From contig NZ_JACSPR010000001.1 in NCBI RefSeq assembly GCF_014837045.1, positions 510,176 through 574,175 of the forward strand: 64,000 bases of DNA. Reading direction: 5' to 3'. The DNA comes from Corynebacterium gallinarum. GTDB lineage: Bacteria > Actinomycetota > Actinomycetes > Mycobacteriales > Mycobacteriaceae. Shown here piece after piece: positions 55,502 through 63,011 of the stretch (its first letter is position 1; the number at the start of each line of letters is the position of its first letter). Below the pieces are notes generated by a model. It ran no database searches. It had not been told where the DNA came from and saw nothing but the letters and a program-made list of their open reading frames with translations. A program made the translations under genes and the position numbers.

Positions 55502-56128
55502 CTAGAAGGGTGCCTCCTCCTGATCGGCACCGGCTGTGGCGCCGACGAGCTCACGCTCCCGGTCCTGTTCATGGTCGGGCTGCTGGTCGGGTTGCTGGTC
55601 TCCCTGCTGTTCCTGACTGTCCTGCTCCGGGACGGTCTCGGAGGATGGGGTCTCCTGGACGGCCTTCCCGCGGATATCAAAGGATGGGTAGTGGGCAGCG
55701 GTCCCGTCGGCAAGCTCCACCTCGTTGAGATTGCTCGCCAGCTGCGGACGGGCGTCCTTGTAACCGACCTTGTAGAAGCTCATGTCCACGCCGATCGAGG
55801 TGGCCCGCAGGCGGTTGTCCTGGCGGATGACGTCCTTGCCGTCCGGGGTGTCCTTCCCCTCCTGGATCACCCACGTATTCGTGTACAGGATGCCCTGGAT
55901 GATCACGGCGGTGCCCTTGAGCAGCGCCTGGTGGGCGTTGACCCCGAGGCGGCCCCAGGCCTCGACATTGACGTAGAGGATGTCGGAGTTCTTCCATTCA
56001 CCGTCCTTGAGATAGGAGCGTGAGGAGGCCACACGGATGCGCATGACCCCATCCTTCTTCTCCGGGGTGAGGTGGTAGGCGGGGTCGTCGACGATGCGGC
56101 CGGTGATGGTGACGGGTGAGTTGTACAT
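55502..56128 (-). CDS. Single-stranded DNA-binding protein (actinobacterial SSB-like)
   Basis: The 208-residue protein has an OB fold at residues about 1-125 (MYNSPVTITGRIVDDPAYHL, then NVEAWGRLGVNAHQALLKGTAVIIQG). A disordered Gln/Glu-rich tail, rich in QEQQGDQQPDQQ, ends in the acidic EEAPF rather than the DDDIPF of the main SSB. In actinobacteria a second SSB-like gene sits beside ettA, in addition to the main ssb near rpsF, and this is likely that paralog. Confidence 0.85.
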   Translation of the reverse strand: MYNSPVTITGRIVDDPAYHLTPEKKDGVMRIRVASSRSYLKDGEWKNSDILYVNVEAWGRLGVNAHQALLKGTAVIIQGILYTNTWVIQEGKDTPDGKDVIRQDNRLRATSIGVDMSFYKVGYKDARPQLASNLNEVELADGTAAHYPSFDIRGKAVQETPSSETVPEQDSQEQQGDQQPDQQPDHEQDRERELVGATAGADQEEAPF

Positions 56129-56207
56129 GGTTGTCGTGCCTTTCGTTGTCAGTGTGTGTTCTCACCGCGCAGTCTGGCAGCAATCAGGCACCCCGTAAAA
56201 CACCACA

Positions 56208-56252
56208 GGCGTCAGCCTGTGGATCGTTTCGGCCTATCCACAGGCTGACGCC
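56208..56252 (-). terminator. Terminator of the CopD-CtaG gene
   Basis: GGCGTCAGCCTGTGGAT at 56208-56224 and ATCCACAGGCTGACGCC at 56236-56252 are a perfect 17-base inverted repeat with an 11-base loop. On the minus strand a TGTGGTGTTTTAC follows. Each arm also contains CACAGG/CCTGTG palindromes. Confidence 0.8.
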
Positions 56253-56294
56253 GGCGCGGGTGGGGCGGGCTTGACAAGGCGTCGACAAGCGCCT

Positions 56295-58514
56295 TTATTC
56301 TTGTTGTTTGCGCTGTTCCCGGGTGGGCTCGTTTTCTGTCTCGAATTCCGCAGCGTAGTAGTCCTGGTGCATGTCCTGGCCCTGGTTGAGGCGGGCGAGC
56401 ATCTGGTTGTACTCCTCCATATCGGCGAACCCGGTTTCCACGGCGCGCTGCTCATATTTCTGCTCCACGACGCGCTCCTCACGCAGCCAGCCGCGGAAGA
56501 GGTAACCGAAGACCACGATGAGCGGGAAGGACCCCGACGCCCACGCGATACCGCCACCGACCAGCTGGTCATAGGCCAGATCGACCTCCCACGGCAGGTC
56601 CAGGCGGGTGTAGAAATCCTCCGCGAGGATCTCCTGCAGCTGCATGAGGTACACACCGAAAAAGAGGTGGAAGGGCATGGAGAAGGTCAACCACGCCAGG
56701 CGGGAGACGTGGGTGCGCTGCACCGGTGTCACGTCTGGCCCGATCATCTCCCAGTAGTAGATATAGCCGGAGATGACGAACACGAAGTTCATGATCAGAT
56801 GGCCCGCATGCTCGGAGACCATGAGGTCATACAGCGGAGTGAGGTAGAGGAAGTAGAAGATCAGGATGAACTGGATGGTGTTGACCGCCGGGTGCATGAT
56901 GAAGTCCATCAGCGGGTTGTCCACCATCGCCTTCACCCAGTCATGCATGGTGGGTCGTCCCGGCTCGCCCGCGTCCACCGATTCGAGGATGAGGGTCAGC
57001 GGGGCGCCGAGCACGAGGAACACCGGCACCACCATCGACAGCAGCATGTGGGCGACCATGTGCATGGAGAAGGTCGCCGGCATGTTCATGCCGATACCGG
57101 AGGACACGGTGACCACCAGGGTGACACACCCCAGGATCCACCAGAAGGTGCGCAGGTGGTTCCAGGTCTTGCCCTTGCGGTGCAGCGCCCAGAGGCCACG
57201 GAGGTAGAACGCGATGAGCAGGATGCCGATGGTGCCGAGCATGATATCGAAACGCCACATGGTGAACACCGAGGTCAGGGTGGGTTCCTCATAGAGGTCG
57301 TAACCCATCTCGATGGCCATGTAGGACATATTCGGATCACGTGGCGGCGGTGGCGGGGTGCGCCCCATGGAGATCGCGATGCCCACGACAGCGGCCATAA
57401 CCAGCACCTCGACGATGGCCACGCTGGCGAACAGTCGGGAGTTGGTGGGATCCTTCCGGATCTTCGGGAGGACCATGGCACGGTGGAGGAAACCGAAACC
57501 GGCCAGCACAATCACGCCGATGGTCTTGGCCACCACGATGAGGCCATAACGGGTGGTGAACCAGTCGGACCATTCGATGCGGATCGCGGCGTTGACCACA
57601 CCGGACGCGGCGATACCGAACAGGGCGAAGGTGGCGATGGTGGAATACCGCCTGATGGCCAGATCCAGGTCCGGCCCCAGGCGCCTGCAGTGCGCGATCA
57701 GTGCCATCAGACCACCGACCCACAACACCATGAACAGCAGGTGCCACAGCAGGGAGTTGGTGCCGTAGTCATGGTTACCGCCGGCCGCGGAGTGTCCCTC
57801 CAGGCCCTGCGGGACGATCATGGCGATCGACCCGATGAACAACAACGGCTGGGCCAACCACCGGTGGGTGAGCAACCCGGCGATACCGGTGATGAAGGCG
57901 AAGATCGAACACCACAGCCACGCCTTGGCCACCGCCACCTGCTCGAAGGCGACCAGCCAGTTCGCCGGCTGCACCGCGACCGAGAAGGGTTGACCCGACA
58001 GATCGGACATGACCAGGGGGATCATGAGGATGCCCACGAGCCCGAAACAGAGCGCGGCGACCGCACCCGTGCGGGCGGCCAGCGTGCCATCCACATTGAG
58101 CACCGCCCTACGCAGATCATTGACCCCATCCACGGTGCGCGGGCTGATGAGGAACGTCGACGCCAGGAAACCACCCACCGACAACGCCGCGATCATCCAC
58201 CCCGCGGCACGCAGGAACGGCAGACCAGCGGTGGTGACAAACCCCGGATCAGGAATACCGAGGGCCGCCAGGGAATCCGAGAGGAACCCCCACGAGATCG
58301 TGCCACCGACCACGCCCGCCACCACAAAAAAGAGGACGTAGAGCGGCCAGGTGGGCCGCACCCGACGGTTGCGGGCGGTGCTTGTCGACGCTTTATCAGC
58401 GGCGGTTGGGTTTACGGTGGGTTGATTCAATTCACTTCCAACACCAGGGGCACTTGAGGTAGAGGCACCCTGGGGACGCCCCGGAGTGCCACTGACTGCG
58501 ACCTGCTCATCCAT
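56295..58514 (-). CDS. Copper-resistance CopD-like and cytochrome oxidase assembly CtaG-like fusion
   Basis: The 739-residue protein starts with a disordered Ser/Thr/Gly-rich segment (about 1-50), then has about fifteen hydrophobic helices. The first half resembles CopD (copper import), and the second half is a caa3_CtaG domain, recognisable by HMVAHMLLSMVVPVFLVLGAPLTL and MNFVFVISGYIYYWEMIGPD. Mycobacteria and corynebacteria have such fusions, which are thought to deliver copper for cytochrome oxidase assembly. It ends in a charged, Gln-rich tail. It is monocistronic. Confidence 0.9.
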   Translation of the reverse strand: MDEQVAVSGTPGRPQGASTSSAPGVGSELNQPTVNPTAADKASTSTARNRRVRPTWPLYVLFFVVAGVVGGTISWGFLSDSLAALGIPDPGFVTTAGLPFLRAAGWMIAALSVGGFLASTFLISPRTVDGVNDLRRAVLNVDGTLAARTGAVAALCFGLVGILMIPLVMSDLSGQPFSVAVQPANWLVAFEQVAVAKAWLWCSIFAFITGIAGLLTHRWLAQPLLFIGSIAMIVPQGLEGHSAAGGNHDYGTNSLLWHLLFMVLWVGGLMALIAHCRRLGPDLDLAIRRYSTIATFALFGIAASGVVNAAIRIEWSDWFTTRYGLIVVAKTIGVIVLAGFGFLHRAMVLPKIRKDPTNSRLFASVAIVEVLVMAAVVGIAISMGRTPPPPPRDPNMSYMAIEMGYDLYEEPTLTSVFTMWRFDIMLGTIGILLIAFYLRGLWALHRKGKTWNHLRTFWWILGCVTLVVTVSSGIGMNMPATFSMHMVAHMLLSMVVPVFLVLGAPLTLILESVDAGEPGRPTMHDWVKAMVDNPLMDFIMHPAVNTIQFILIFYFLYLTPLYDLMVSEHAGHLIMNFVFVISGYIYYWEMIGPDVTPVQRTHVSRLAWLTFSMPFHLFFGVYLMQLQEILAEDFYTRLDLPWEVDLAYDQLVGGGIAWASGSFPLIVVFGYLFRGWLREERVVEQKYEQRAVETGFADMEEYNQMLARLNQGQDMHQDYYAAEFETENEPTREQRKQQE

Positions 58515-58732
58515 GCCCCCTAATGTAACCCCGCCCCCACCGGTATCCCTAGTTCCACAGGTTGGCCGATCAGGCTGGTAGCCGAACCCGGGTGTGCGCT
58601 AGAGTTCCACCACGGACTGTTTTGTGGGGTTTCACACAGGAGGGTCAATAACCTTCTGCCGAATGCACCCTATATAGTGTATTTCTTGGATACGCTGACC
58701 GGGTCTTTCTCCAGTCCTGGCTACTACCCAAT

Positions 58733-58806
58733 GCCTCCATAGCTCAGTGGATTAGAGCAACCGGCTTCTACCCGGTTGGTCGCGGGTTCGAATCCTGCTG
58801 GGGGCA
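58733..58806 (+). tRNA. tRNA-Arg (anticodon TCT), integration site of the element to its right
   Basis: A 74-base cloverleaf. The acceptor stem GCCTCCA pairs with TGGGGGC with one G-T pair, the anticodon loop is CTTCTAC and the T loop GTTCGAATC. The integrase gene ends 29 bases downstream, so the 3' half of this tRNA is probably the core of attL. The far attachment site is outside the window. Confidence 0.95.
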
Positions 58807-58834
58807 CAACGTTTGACTAGTTCAGGGCACCTTT

Positions 58835-59983
58835 TCAGATTGAAGGGGTGCCCTGATCGTTGTTTGTGAGCACATTTTGAGCACATTTGGTGGAAAATGA
58901 CTGCCCCATGACGTGAGTGAATCCGCCTAGATCATCGGGGAAGAGATGCCCGTATTGGTCCAACGTGAACGCGGCCGAATGATGACCAAGTGCCTGTTGC
59001 AGGGCCTTGACGTTCGCGCCGGCACTGATGGCCACCGAGGCGAAAGTATGCCGGAGATCATGCGGTGTCAGGTCCGGGAAGCCGGCCTGCTTGGCCGCGG
59101 GGTCGAACCAATCGCGCCGGGCATTCTGGTTTCTCAGCACTCCCCCGGCCGGGGTGGTGAACACCAGGTCTGTCGACGCCTTCCCGTGACAGCGCTCCTC
59201 GAGGATGTCCGCCAGGGGCTCGATGATGGGCACAATCCTGCGTTTCCCGTACTTCGGTAGCCCATGAATCAACTTCCCGTTACTTTCGGTGATCTGATGC
59301 TGGATATGGAGCCGCCGGGAATCGAGATTGACGTCCTGGACCTGGAGGCCTGCCAGCTCTCCCCACCTCAACCCAGCCATGCCCAGGGCCCTGATGTGCC
59401 ACCCGTGGTACTCCCCCGCCGCCGTGGCCACGGCCTCGAGCTCGCTCGCCGTAAGGATGAGCTGGTCGCGTTTCTCCACCCGGGGCAGATCCACACCGTC
59501 GCACGGGTTGGCTGGGATACGCCGGTCCCGGACGGCGCGCTTAAGAACCTGGCTGAGAACGGCGAAACTGTTTCTGATGGTCTTGGCTGACAGGGGTTTC
59601 CCCGCCCTGGTCTGGTGCTGGGACATCGCGTTAAGCCACTGCTCGATGGACTCTGATGTCAGGGCAGATAAGCGGGTGTTTCCCAGGGTGCCTATCTTCT
59701 CGATGTGGAGAAGGGAGTCTTCATAACCAGCAGCAGTCTTCACCGCCACGGTGGGTTTCTTGGCCGCGAACCACGTCTTCGCCGCCTCGTTGACGGTGGT
59801 TCTTCCCGCGGCCGCTGGTCTCCATTCGCCGGTATTGACCTTGACGGTGTTCTCAGCCAGCCAGTCCGAGGCTTGTCGCTTGGATGTGAAGCCGCGTTTC
59901 ATGGTGGTTCTTCGGTCTGGGGTGCGGTATCGAACCATGTACCGCTTGCCGGCCTTAGTTTCGTACGGCTCAATCGTCGCCAC
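58835..59983 (-). CDS. int: Tyrosine-type site-specific integrase
   Basis: The 382-residue protein (GTG start) has the arm-binding N terminus with MVRYRTPDRRTTMKRGF, a core-binding SAM-like domain (about 62-160) and the catalytic domain. The active residues can be placed at R206 (GLRWGEL), K245 region, H308-x-x-R311 (HDLRH), H334 and Y344 (LDQYGHLF). It catalyses integration and excision at the neighbouring tRNA-Arg. Its start overlaps the repressor gene by 14 bases, so both may share a transcript from the repressor promoter. Confidence 0.95.
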   Translation of the reverse strand: MATIEPYETKAGKRYMVRYRTPDRRTTMKRGFTSKRQASDWLAENTVKVNTGEWRPAAAGRTTVNEAAKTWFAAKKPTVAVKTAAGYEDSLLHIEKIGTLGNTRLSALTSESIEQWLNAMSQHQTRAGKPLSAKTIRNSFAVLSQVLKRAVRDRRIPANPCDGVDLPRVEKRDQLILTASELEAVATAAGEYHGWHIRALGMAGLRWGELAGLQVQDVNLDSRRLHIQHQITESNGKLIHGLPKYGKRRIVPIIEPLADILEERCHGKASTDLVFTTPAGGVLRNQNARRDWFDPAAKQAGFPDLTPHDLRHTFASVAISAGANVKALQQALGHHSAAFTLDQYGHLFPDDLGGFTHVMGQSFSTKCAQNVLTNNDQGTPSI

Positions 59984-60659
59984 TGCTTCGATCCTTCATG
60001 GCAATTTCAATTTCATTGAGGAGTTCACGGGAGACGCGGCCCTTTTTCTGGGGAGTGGCGTCCGGCCCAGCTATGTCATCGCGGTGGTCTTCAAAGGATT
60101 TCCCCCATAGGTGCACGGCCCATGTCCTGAGTTCCTGGACATCAATCCCAACCTTTTTCGCCAACCGGTGTTCAGCGGGTGTCTGAGGCCCTGACTCCTC
60201 TACCCGAAAGTAGAGATCCATGCTGTCGTTCGGGAGGTTTAAGCGTTCGTACCCTTCGACCCACTCCCTCATTCCCTCCTGAATGTTCTTCATCATGTGC
60301 GAGGTGTCCAGGACAGTGCCGGAGGTATCACCACCCAGGAATTGCAGAAGGTGGTCCGTGCTCGTAACGAGTTTTTTGCCGAGCGCAATGGGTTTATCCG
60401 TTTGGAAAAGATCTCGCGAGGTCACCTCGCCCTTGAGAGTTCCTTCACCTCTCAGCTGATCCAAGGACAGTGCCAGCATTGAGACAGCTTCGATGGTGGC
60501 TCTAAACTCCCCGCGTTCAATGGCGCTGATGCTTGCAGCTGACCAAGTGGTCCCTAAAGCGCGCCCGTGTGAAGCCAGTTCTTCAAGTGTGTGCTCAGCT
60601 CGAATATTCCTGACGTTTTGACCTATGACCTGCGACAACGTCATGAGTGATTCTGTCAT
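59970..60659 (-). CDS. Xre-family repressor with a long C-terminal region
   Basis: From the ATG at 60659 the protein has 229 residues. The N-terminal domain has a Xre pattern (LSQVIGQNVRNIRAEHTLEELA, then SAASISAIERGEFRATIEAV). The C-terminal 150 residues have no LexA-type peptidase motif, so lytic induction by self-cleavage is not supported. It is divergent from the AlpA-like gene, with CACAGTTTAC repeats in the gap and just upstream of its own start, which suggests autoregulation. Confidence 0.85.
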   Translation of the reverse strand: MTESLMTLSQVIGQNVRNIRAEHTLEELASHGRALGTTWSAASISAIERGEFRATIEAVSMLALSLDQLRGEGTLKGEVTSRDLFQTDKPIALGKKLVTSTDHLLQFLGGDTSGTVLDTSHMMKNIQEGMREWVEGYERLNLPNDSMDLYFRVEESGPQTPAEHRLAKKVGIDVQELRTWAVHLWGKSFEDHRDDIAGPDATPQKKGRVSRELLNEIEIAMKDRSSGDD

Positions 60660-60662
60660 GAC

Positions 60663-60750
60663 CACAGTTTACAGACATTAATGCTTGACAACATTCAACC
60701 TCCATGGTTATCTAGGGTTATTCACAGTTTACGAGTAATGAAACACTGTG
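60663..60750. promoter_or_regulatory. Putative repressor operators of the element
   Basis: CACAGTTTAC occurs at 60663-60672 and 60723-60732, 60 bases apart, and an inverted CACTGTG at 60744-60750 pairs with the second copy. The segment between the repressor gene and the AlpA-like gene is AT-rich, and both promoters must lie here. Confidence 0.6.
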
Positions 60751-60765
60751 GATAGAGAGGAAGAA

Positions 60766-60966
60766 ATGAGTGACTTACTCACCCCTGACCAGCTAGGAGA
60801 GCGTTGGGGAAAGACACGCCAGGCCCTGGCCCAGATGCGTTACCGCGGGGATGGGCCCCGCTTCGTGAAGATTGGAAAGTCTGTCCTGTACAGGGTCCAA
60901 GATGTTCTTGATTTCGAGGAATCCCAGATCCGTACCCGCACCGATGATGAACCGGCGGTGGCCTGA
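60766..60966 (+). CDS. AlpA-like helix-turn-helix protein (excisionase or early regulator)
   Basis: The ATG at 60766 behind AGAGGAAG gives 66 residues; the GTG at 60748 lies inside the inverted repeat. The pattern LLTPDQLGERWGKTRQALAQMRYRGDGPRFVKIGKSVLYRVQDVLDFE is a typical winged helix of the MerR/AlpA superfamily. In phages and satellites such proteins act as excisionase or as activator of early genes. It is the first gene of the rightward operon. Confidence 0.85.
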   Translation: MSDLLTPDQLGERWGKTRQALAQMRYRGDGPRFVKIGKSVLYRVQDVLDFEESQIRTRTDDEPAVA

Positions 60967-60967
60967 G

Positions 60968-61180
60968 ATGTCTAACGGGATTGATCTTTCCGCCCAGTCC
61001 CCGGACTTCTCTACCACCGCCGAGGACCGCATCCGCGCCAACCTCACCTGTGAGATCAGGCGCCACCTCCCGAAGGACCGCACCCTGCTCTACGGGAAGT
61101 TGGCCCGGGATCTCGCCGCTGATCTGGTGAAAATCGCCAGCACCTATGACCTGGACTACTACCGGAAGAAGATGACATGA
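60968..61180 (+). CDS. Small element protein, first of a tandem paralogous pair
   Basis: The 70-residue protein begins 1 base after the AlpA-like stop (TGAGATG). It is charged and helical. From about residue 17 (TTAEDRIRANLTCEIRRHLP) it can be aligned with the following gene product (TTPEERLTAHLTKDLRRQYP), and the similarity runs on to YDLDYYRKKM against FDLDDYALTL. No known family is recognised. Its stop overlaps the next start (ATGA). Confidence 0.7.
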   Translation: MSNGIDLSAQSPDFSTTAEDRIRANLTCEIRRHLPKDRTLLYGKLARDLAADLVKIASTYDLDYYRKKMT

Positions 61181-61437
61181 CCAACCTCGACTTCACCGAA
61201 GTCCGACCAGCCACGCATTCCACCACCCCGGAGGAGCGACTCACCGCGCATCTCACTAAAGATCTGCGCCGGCAGTACCCAGACCGCGAGGATGTGCACT
61301 TTCATCTCATCGCCGCGGACATGGCCCAGAACTTCACCCGCCTGGCCGCGATGTTCGATCTCGATGACTACGCCCTCACACTCAAGCGCCCCATCCTCAC
61401 AGACCGCCAGCTCGAAAAGCTCGCAGATAGGAACTGA
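61177..61437 (+). CDS. Small element protein, second of the tandem paralogous pair
   Basis: The 86-residue protein starts at an ATGA overlap with the previous gene. It shares the TTxEERLxxxLTxxLRR and FDLDDY segments with its neighbour and has an extra C-terminal tail (LKRPILTDRQLEKLADRN). The conservation of alternating hydrophobic and charged residues suggests a helical, possibly dimerising, protein. Function unknown. Confidence 0.72.
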   Translation: MTNLDFTEVRPATHSTTPEERLTAHLTKDLRRQYPDREDVHFHLIAADMAQNFTRLAAMFDLDDYALTLKRPILTDRQLEKLADRN

Positions 61438-61442
61438 TTCTC

Positions 61443-62018
61443 ATGTCCAAGTATTCACCTACCGCCGCCCGTGATCTCCTCGAGAAAGAGAAGGACGGCA
61501 TCACCCTGGAGGAATATCTCGTCTCAGCCATGGGTGAAGCACTTCTCGAGTTCACCGGAGATGACGACCTCGCAGTCGTGGCCCTGGCTGATGATCTTGT
61601 TCCCGGAGTCCTCGAAGACCTCGCCGGCCTGGACCTCAACAGGTACGAGGTGGAACCCCCGCACACCGCCGAGGACTCACTGACGTTCCTGGACCGGGAA
61701 GCCGTCGGACTGCTCGAAGCCGCCGACGAGGAGATCCACGGGGTTTCCACCCTGTCGATGGTTGACACCCCGGACCTGCCCGATCATGTCCAAGATGCTG
61801 TCTCCATGATCCAGACCGCGATCAAGCTGATTCGCATGGAAGCCGGCCTGCATGGTGCGCGGAACAAGACCACCTACAGCACCGGGGCCCCGACCAGTGA
61901 GGTGCGGCAGGAACCGGGGAGGGAACCGCAGGATGACGGAACTACCCGCCTGGTGATGCATGACGTTCATTACGGCCTGTACCCCGACGGCCACCACAAC
62001 CACCCCGCATTCCGATAG
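61443..62018 (+). CDS. Acidic hypothetical protein of the element
   Basis: The 191-residue protein starts 5 bases after the previous stop. It is rich in Asp, Glu and Leu (LLEFTGDDDLAVVALADDLVPGVLEDLAGLDLN), with a His-rich tail HDVHYGLYPDGHHNHPAFR. There are no membrane segments. The middle (MVDTPDLPDHVQDAVSMIQTAIKLIRMEAGLHGAR) looks like a helical hairpin. No family recognised. Confidence 0.7.
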   Translation: MSKYSPTAARDLLEKEKDGITLEEYLVSAMGEALLEFTGDDDLAVVALADDLVPGVLEDLAGLDLNRYEVEPPHTAEDSLTFLDREAVGLLEAADEEIHGVSTLSMVDTPDLPDHVQDAVSMIQTAIKLIRMEAGLHGARNKTTYSTGAPTSEVRQEPGREPQDDGTTRLVMHDVHYGLYPDGHHNHPAFR

Positions 62019-62027
62019 GAGCACCAC

Positions 62028-62297
62028 ATGATGAACACAACTCATACAGGTGACCAGCTCGCCCAGGGCCGTGAGGCGTGGCTCTACATGGCGAGGTACC
62101 AATCCCAGCACGGAGCGTTGCCGCCGAACTGGTCCGACTTTCTTGATCTCCCCCTTGAGGTCAAGAATCCCGAAACCGAGGAGATTCACATCACCCTCAT
62201 TCGTAATCTCACAGCCGCTGATATTCAGCATTGGGCCCAGAACTACGAAATCGAAATTACCGCCCAGTACCTCGCAGACATTCAAGAGGAGAACTAA
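62028..62297 (+). CDS. Small hypothetical protein of the element
   Basis: The 89-residue protein follows AGGAGCACCAC. The ATG at 62028 is followed directly by a second ATG. The composition is mixed, with several aromatic residues (EAWLYMARYQSQHGALPPNWSDF), and no motif is recognised. It belongs to the rightward operon and lies 3 bases before the next gene. Confidence 0.7.
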   Translation: MMNTTHTGDQLAQGREAWLYMARYQSQHGALPPNWSDFLDLPLEVKNPETEEIHITLIRNLTAADIQHWAQNYEIEITAQYLADIQEEN

Positions 62298-62300
62298 GCC

Positions 62301-62762
62301 ATGACTACCCACGACGGAAAAACCCCCGTGACTGCGCCAACAGTCAACGAGGGAACTAAGCACATTGCAGCGCACTCAGTGACCACAGCATACCTCGCCA
62401 AGCACGGCGACAACACCCGCCACACGTACGGCACCTGGTCAAGGAAATCCATTCCACAGGATGACCACATCACCATCATCATCCCCTTCGAGGCCGCTCA
62501 GGCCATGTTCGCTGATGGTCCGCAGCTGGTGGCACTGAACCCTGAGTGTGTCGCTGCCCAGTCCGCCGCGGTCCGCAAAGTCCGGGAAGAAGAGGAACGT
62601 AGAGAGCGCGCCGAGCTGCGCCGGAGGATCTCTGACCGGATCACCGAAGAAGAAGGTTTCGAGGAACAGCTCGCCGACCTCGACGCCCAGGCCACGGTGA
62701 TCTACGAACAGATCGACAAGAAGGTCAATGCCGTCTTGGAAACCCTGGGAAAGAAACCATGA
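62301..62762 (+). CDS. Hypothetical protein of the element with coiled-coil C terminus
   Basis: The 153-residue protein has a polar N terminus, a hydrophobic strand HITIIIPFEAAQAMF, and from residue 95 on a very charged, regular coiled coil (VREEEERRERAELRRRISDRI ... QATVIYEQIDKKVNAVLE). Its stop overlaps the next start (ATGA). Function unknown. Confidence 0.72.
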   Translation: MTTHDGKTPVTAPTVNEGTKHIAAHSVTTAYLAKHGDNTRHTYGTWSRKSIPQDDHITIIIPFEAAQAMFADGPQLVALNPECVAAQSAAVRKVREEEERRERAELRRRISDRITEEEGFEEQLADLDAQATVIYEQIDKKVNAVLETLGKKP

Positions 62763-62878
62763 CCCTGAGTGAGTTCATCATCCATCTGGTGTTCTTCATC
62801 GGGCCCCTGGTCCTCGCCCTGGGGTGGCAACACCTCGCAGAACTCCCGATGAGGAGGTGGTCACATGTTGGTCACTGA
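62759..62878 (+). CDS. Tiny membrane protein of the element (39 residues)
   Basis: A frame from the ATG at 62759, overlapping the previous stop, encodes 39 residues with one hydrophobic segment, FIIHLVFFIGPLVLALGW, and a basic end RRWSHVGH. ATGA coupling supports translation. The next start lies inside its 3' end. Confidence 0.5.
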   Translation: MTLSEFIIHLVFFIGPLVLALGWQHLAELPMRRWSHVGH

Positions 62879-62951
62879 TCTCCTCGAAGAAGCTGACCGC
62901 ATCCTCACCGAGGACGCCCAGGACCTCCTGGATAACTTGATTCTGCTTTAA
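62865..62951 (+). CDS. Tiny acidic protein of the element (28 residues)
   Basis: The ATG at 62865 follows GAGGAGGTGG, a strong ribosome site. The 28 residues are acidic and helical (LLEEADRILTEDAQDLLDN). It overlaps the previous gene by 14 bases in another frame. It is very short, but the ribosome site is among the best in the element. Confidence 0.45.
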   Translation: MLVTDLLEEADRILTEDAQDLLDNLILL

Positions 62952-63011
62952 CCCACACGCCGGGGCGCGTTGACATGTGCCCCGGCGTTCACGATCACAC
63001 ACGAAAGGGGA

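Noticed and set aside
56271..58457. 728-codon open frame on the plus strand rich in His, Asp and Gly
   Set aside because: Antisense of the CopD-CtaG membrane protein gene; hydrophobic codons read backwards give this composition.
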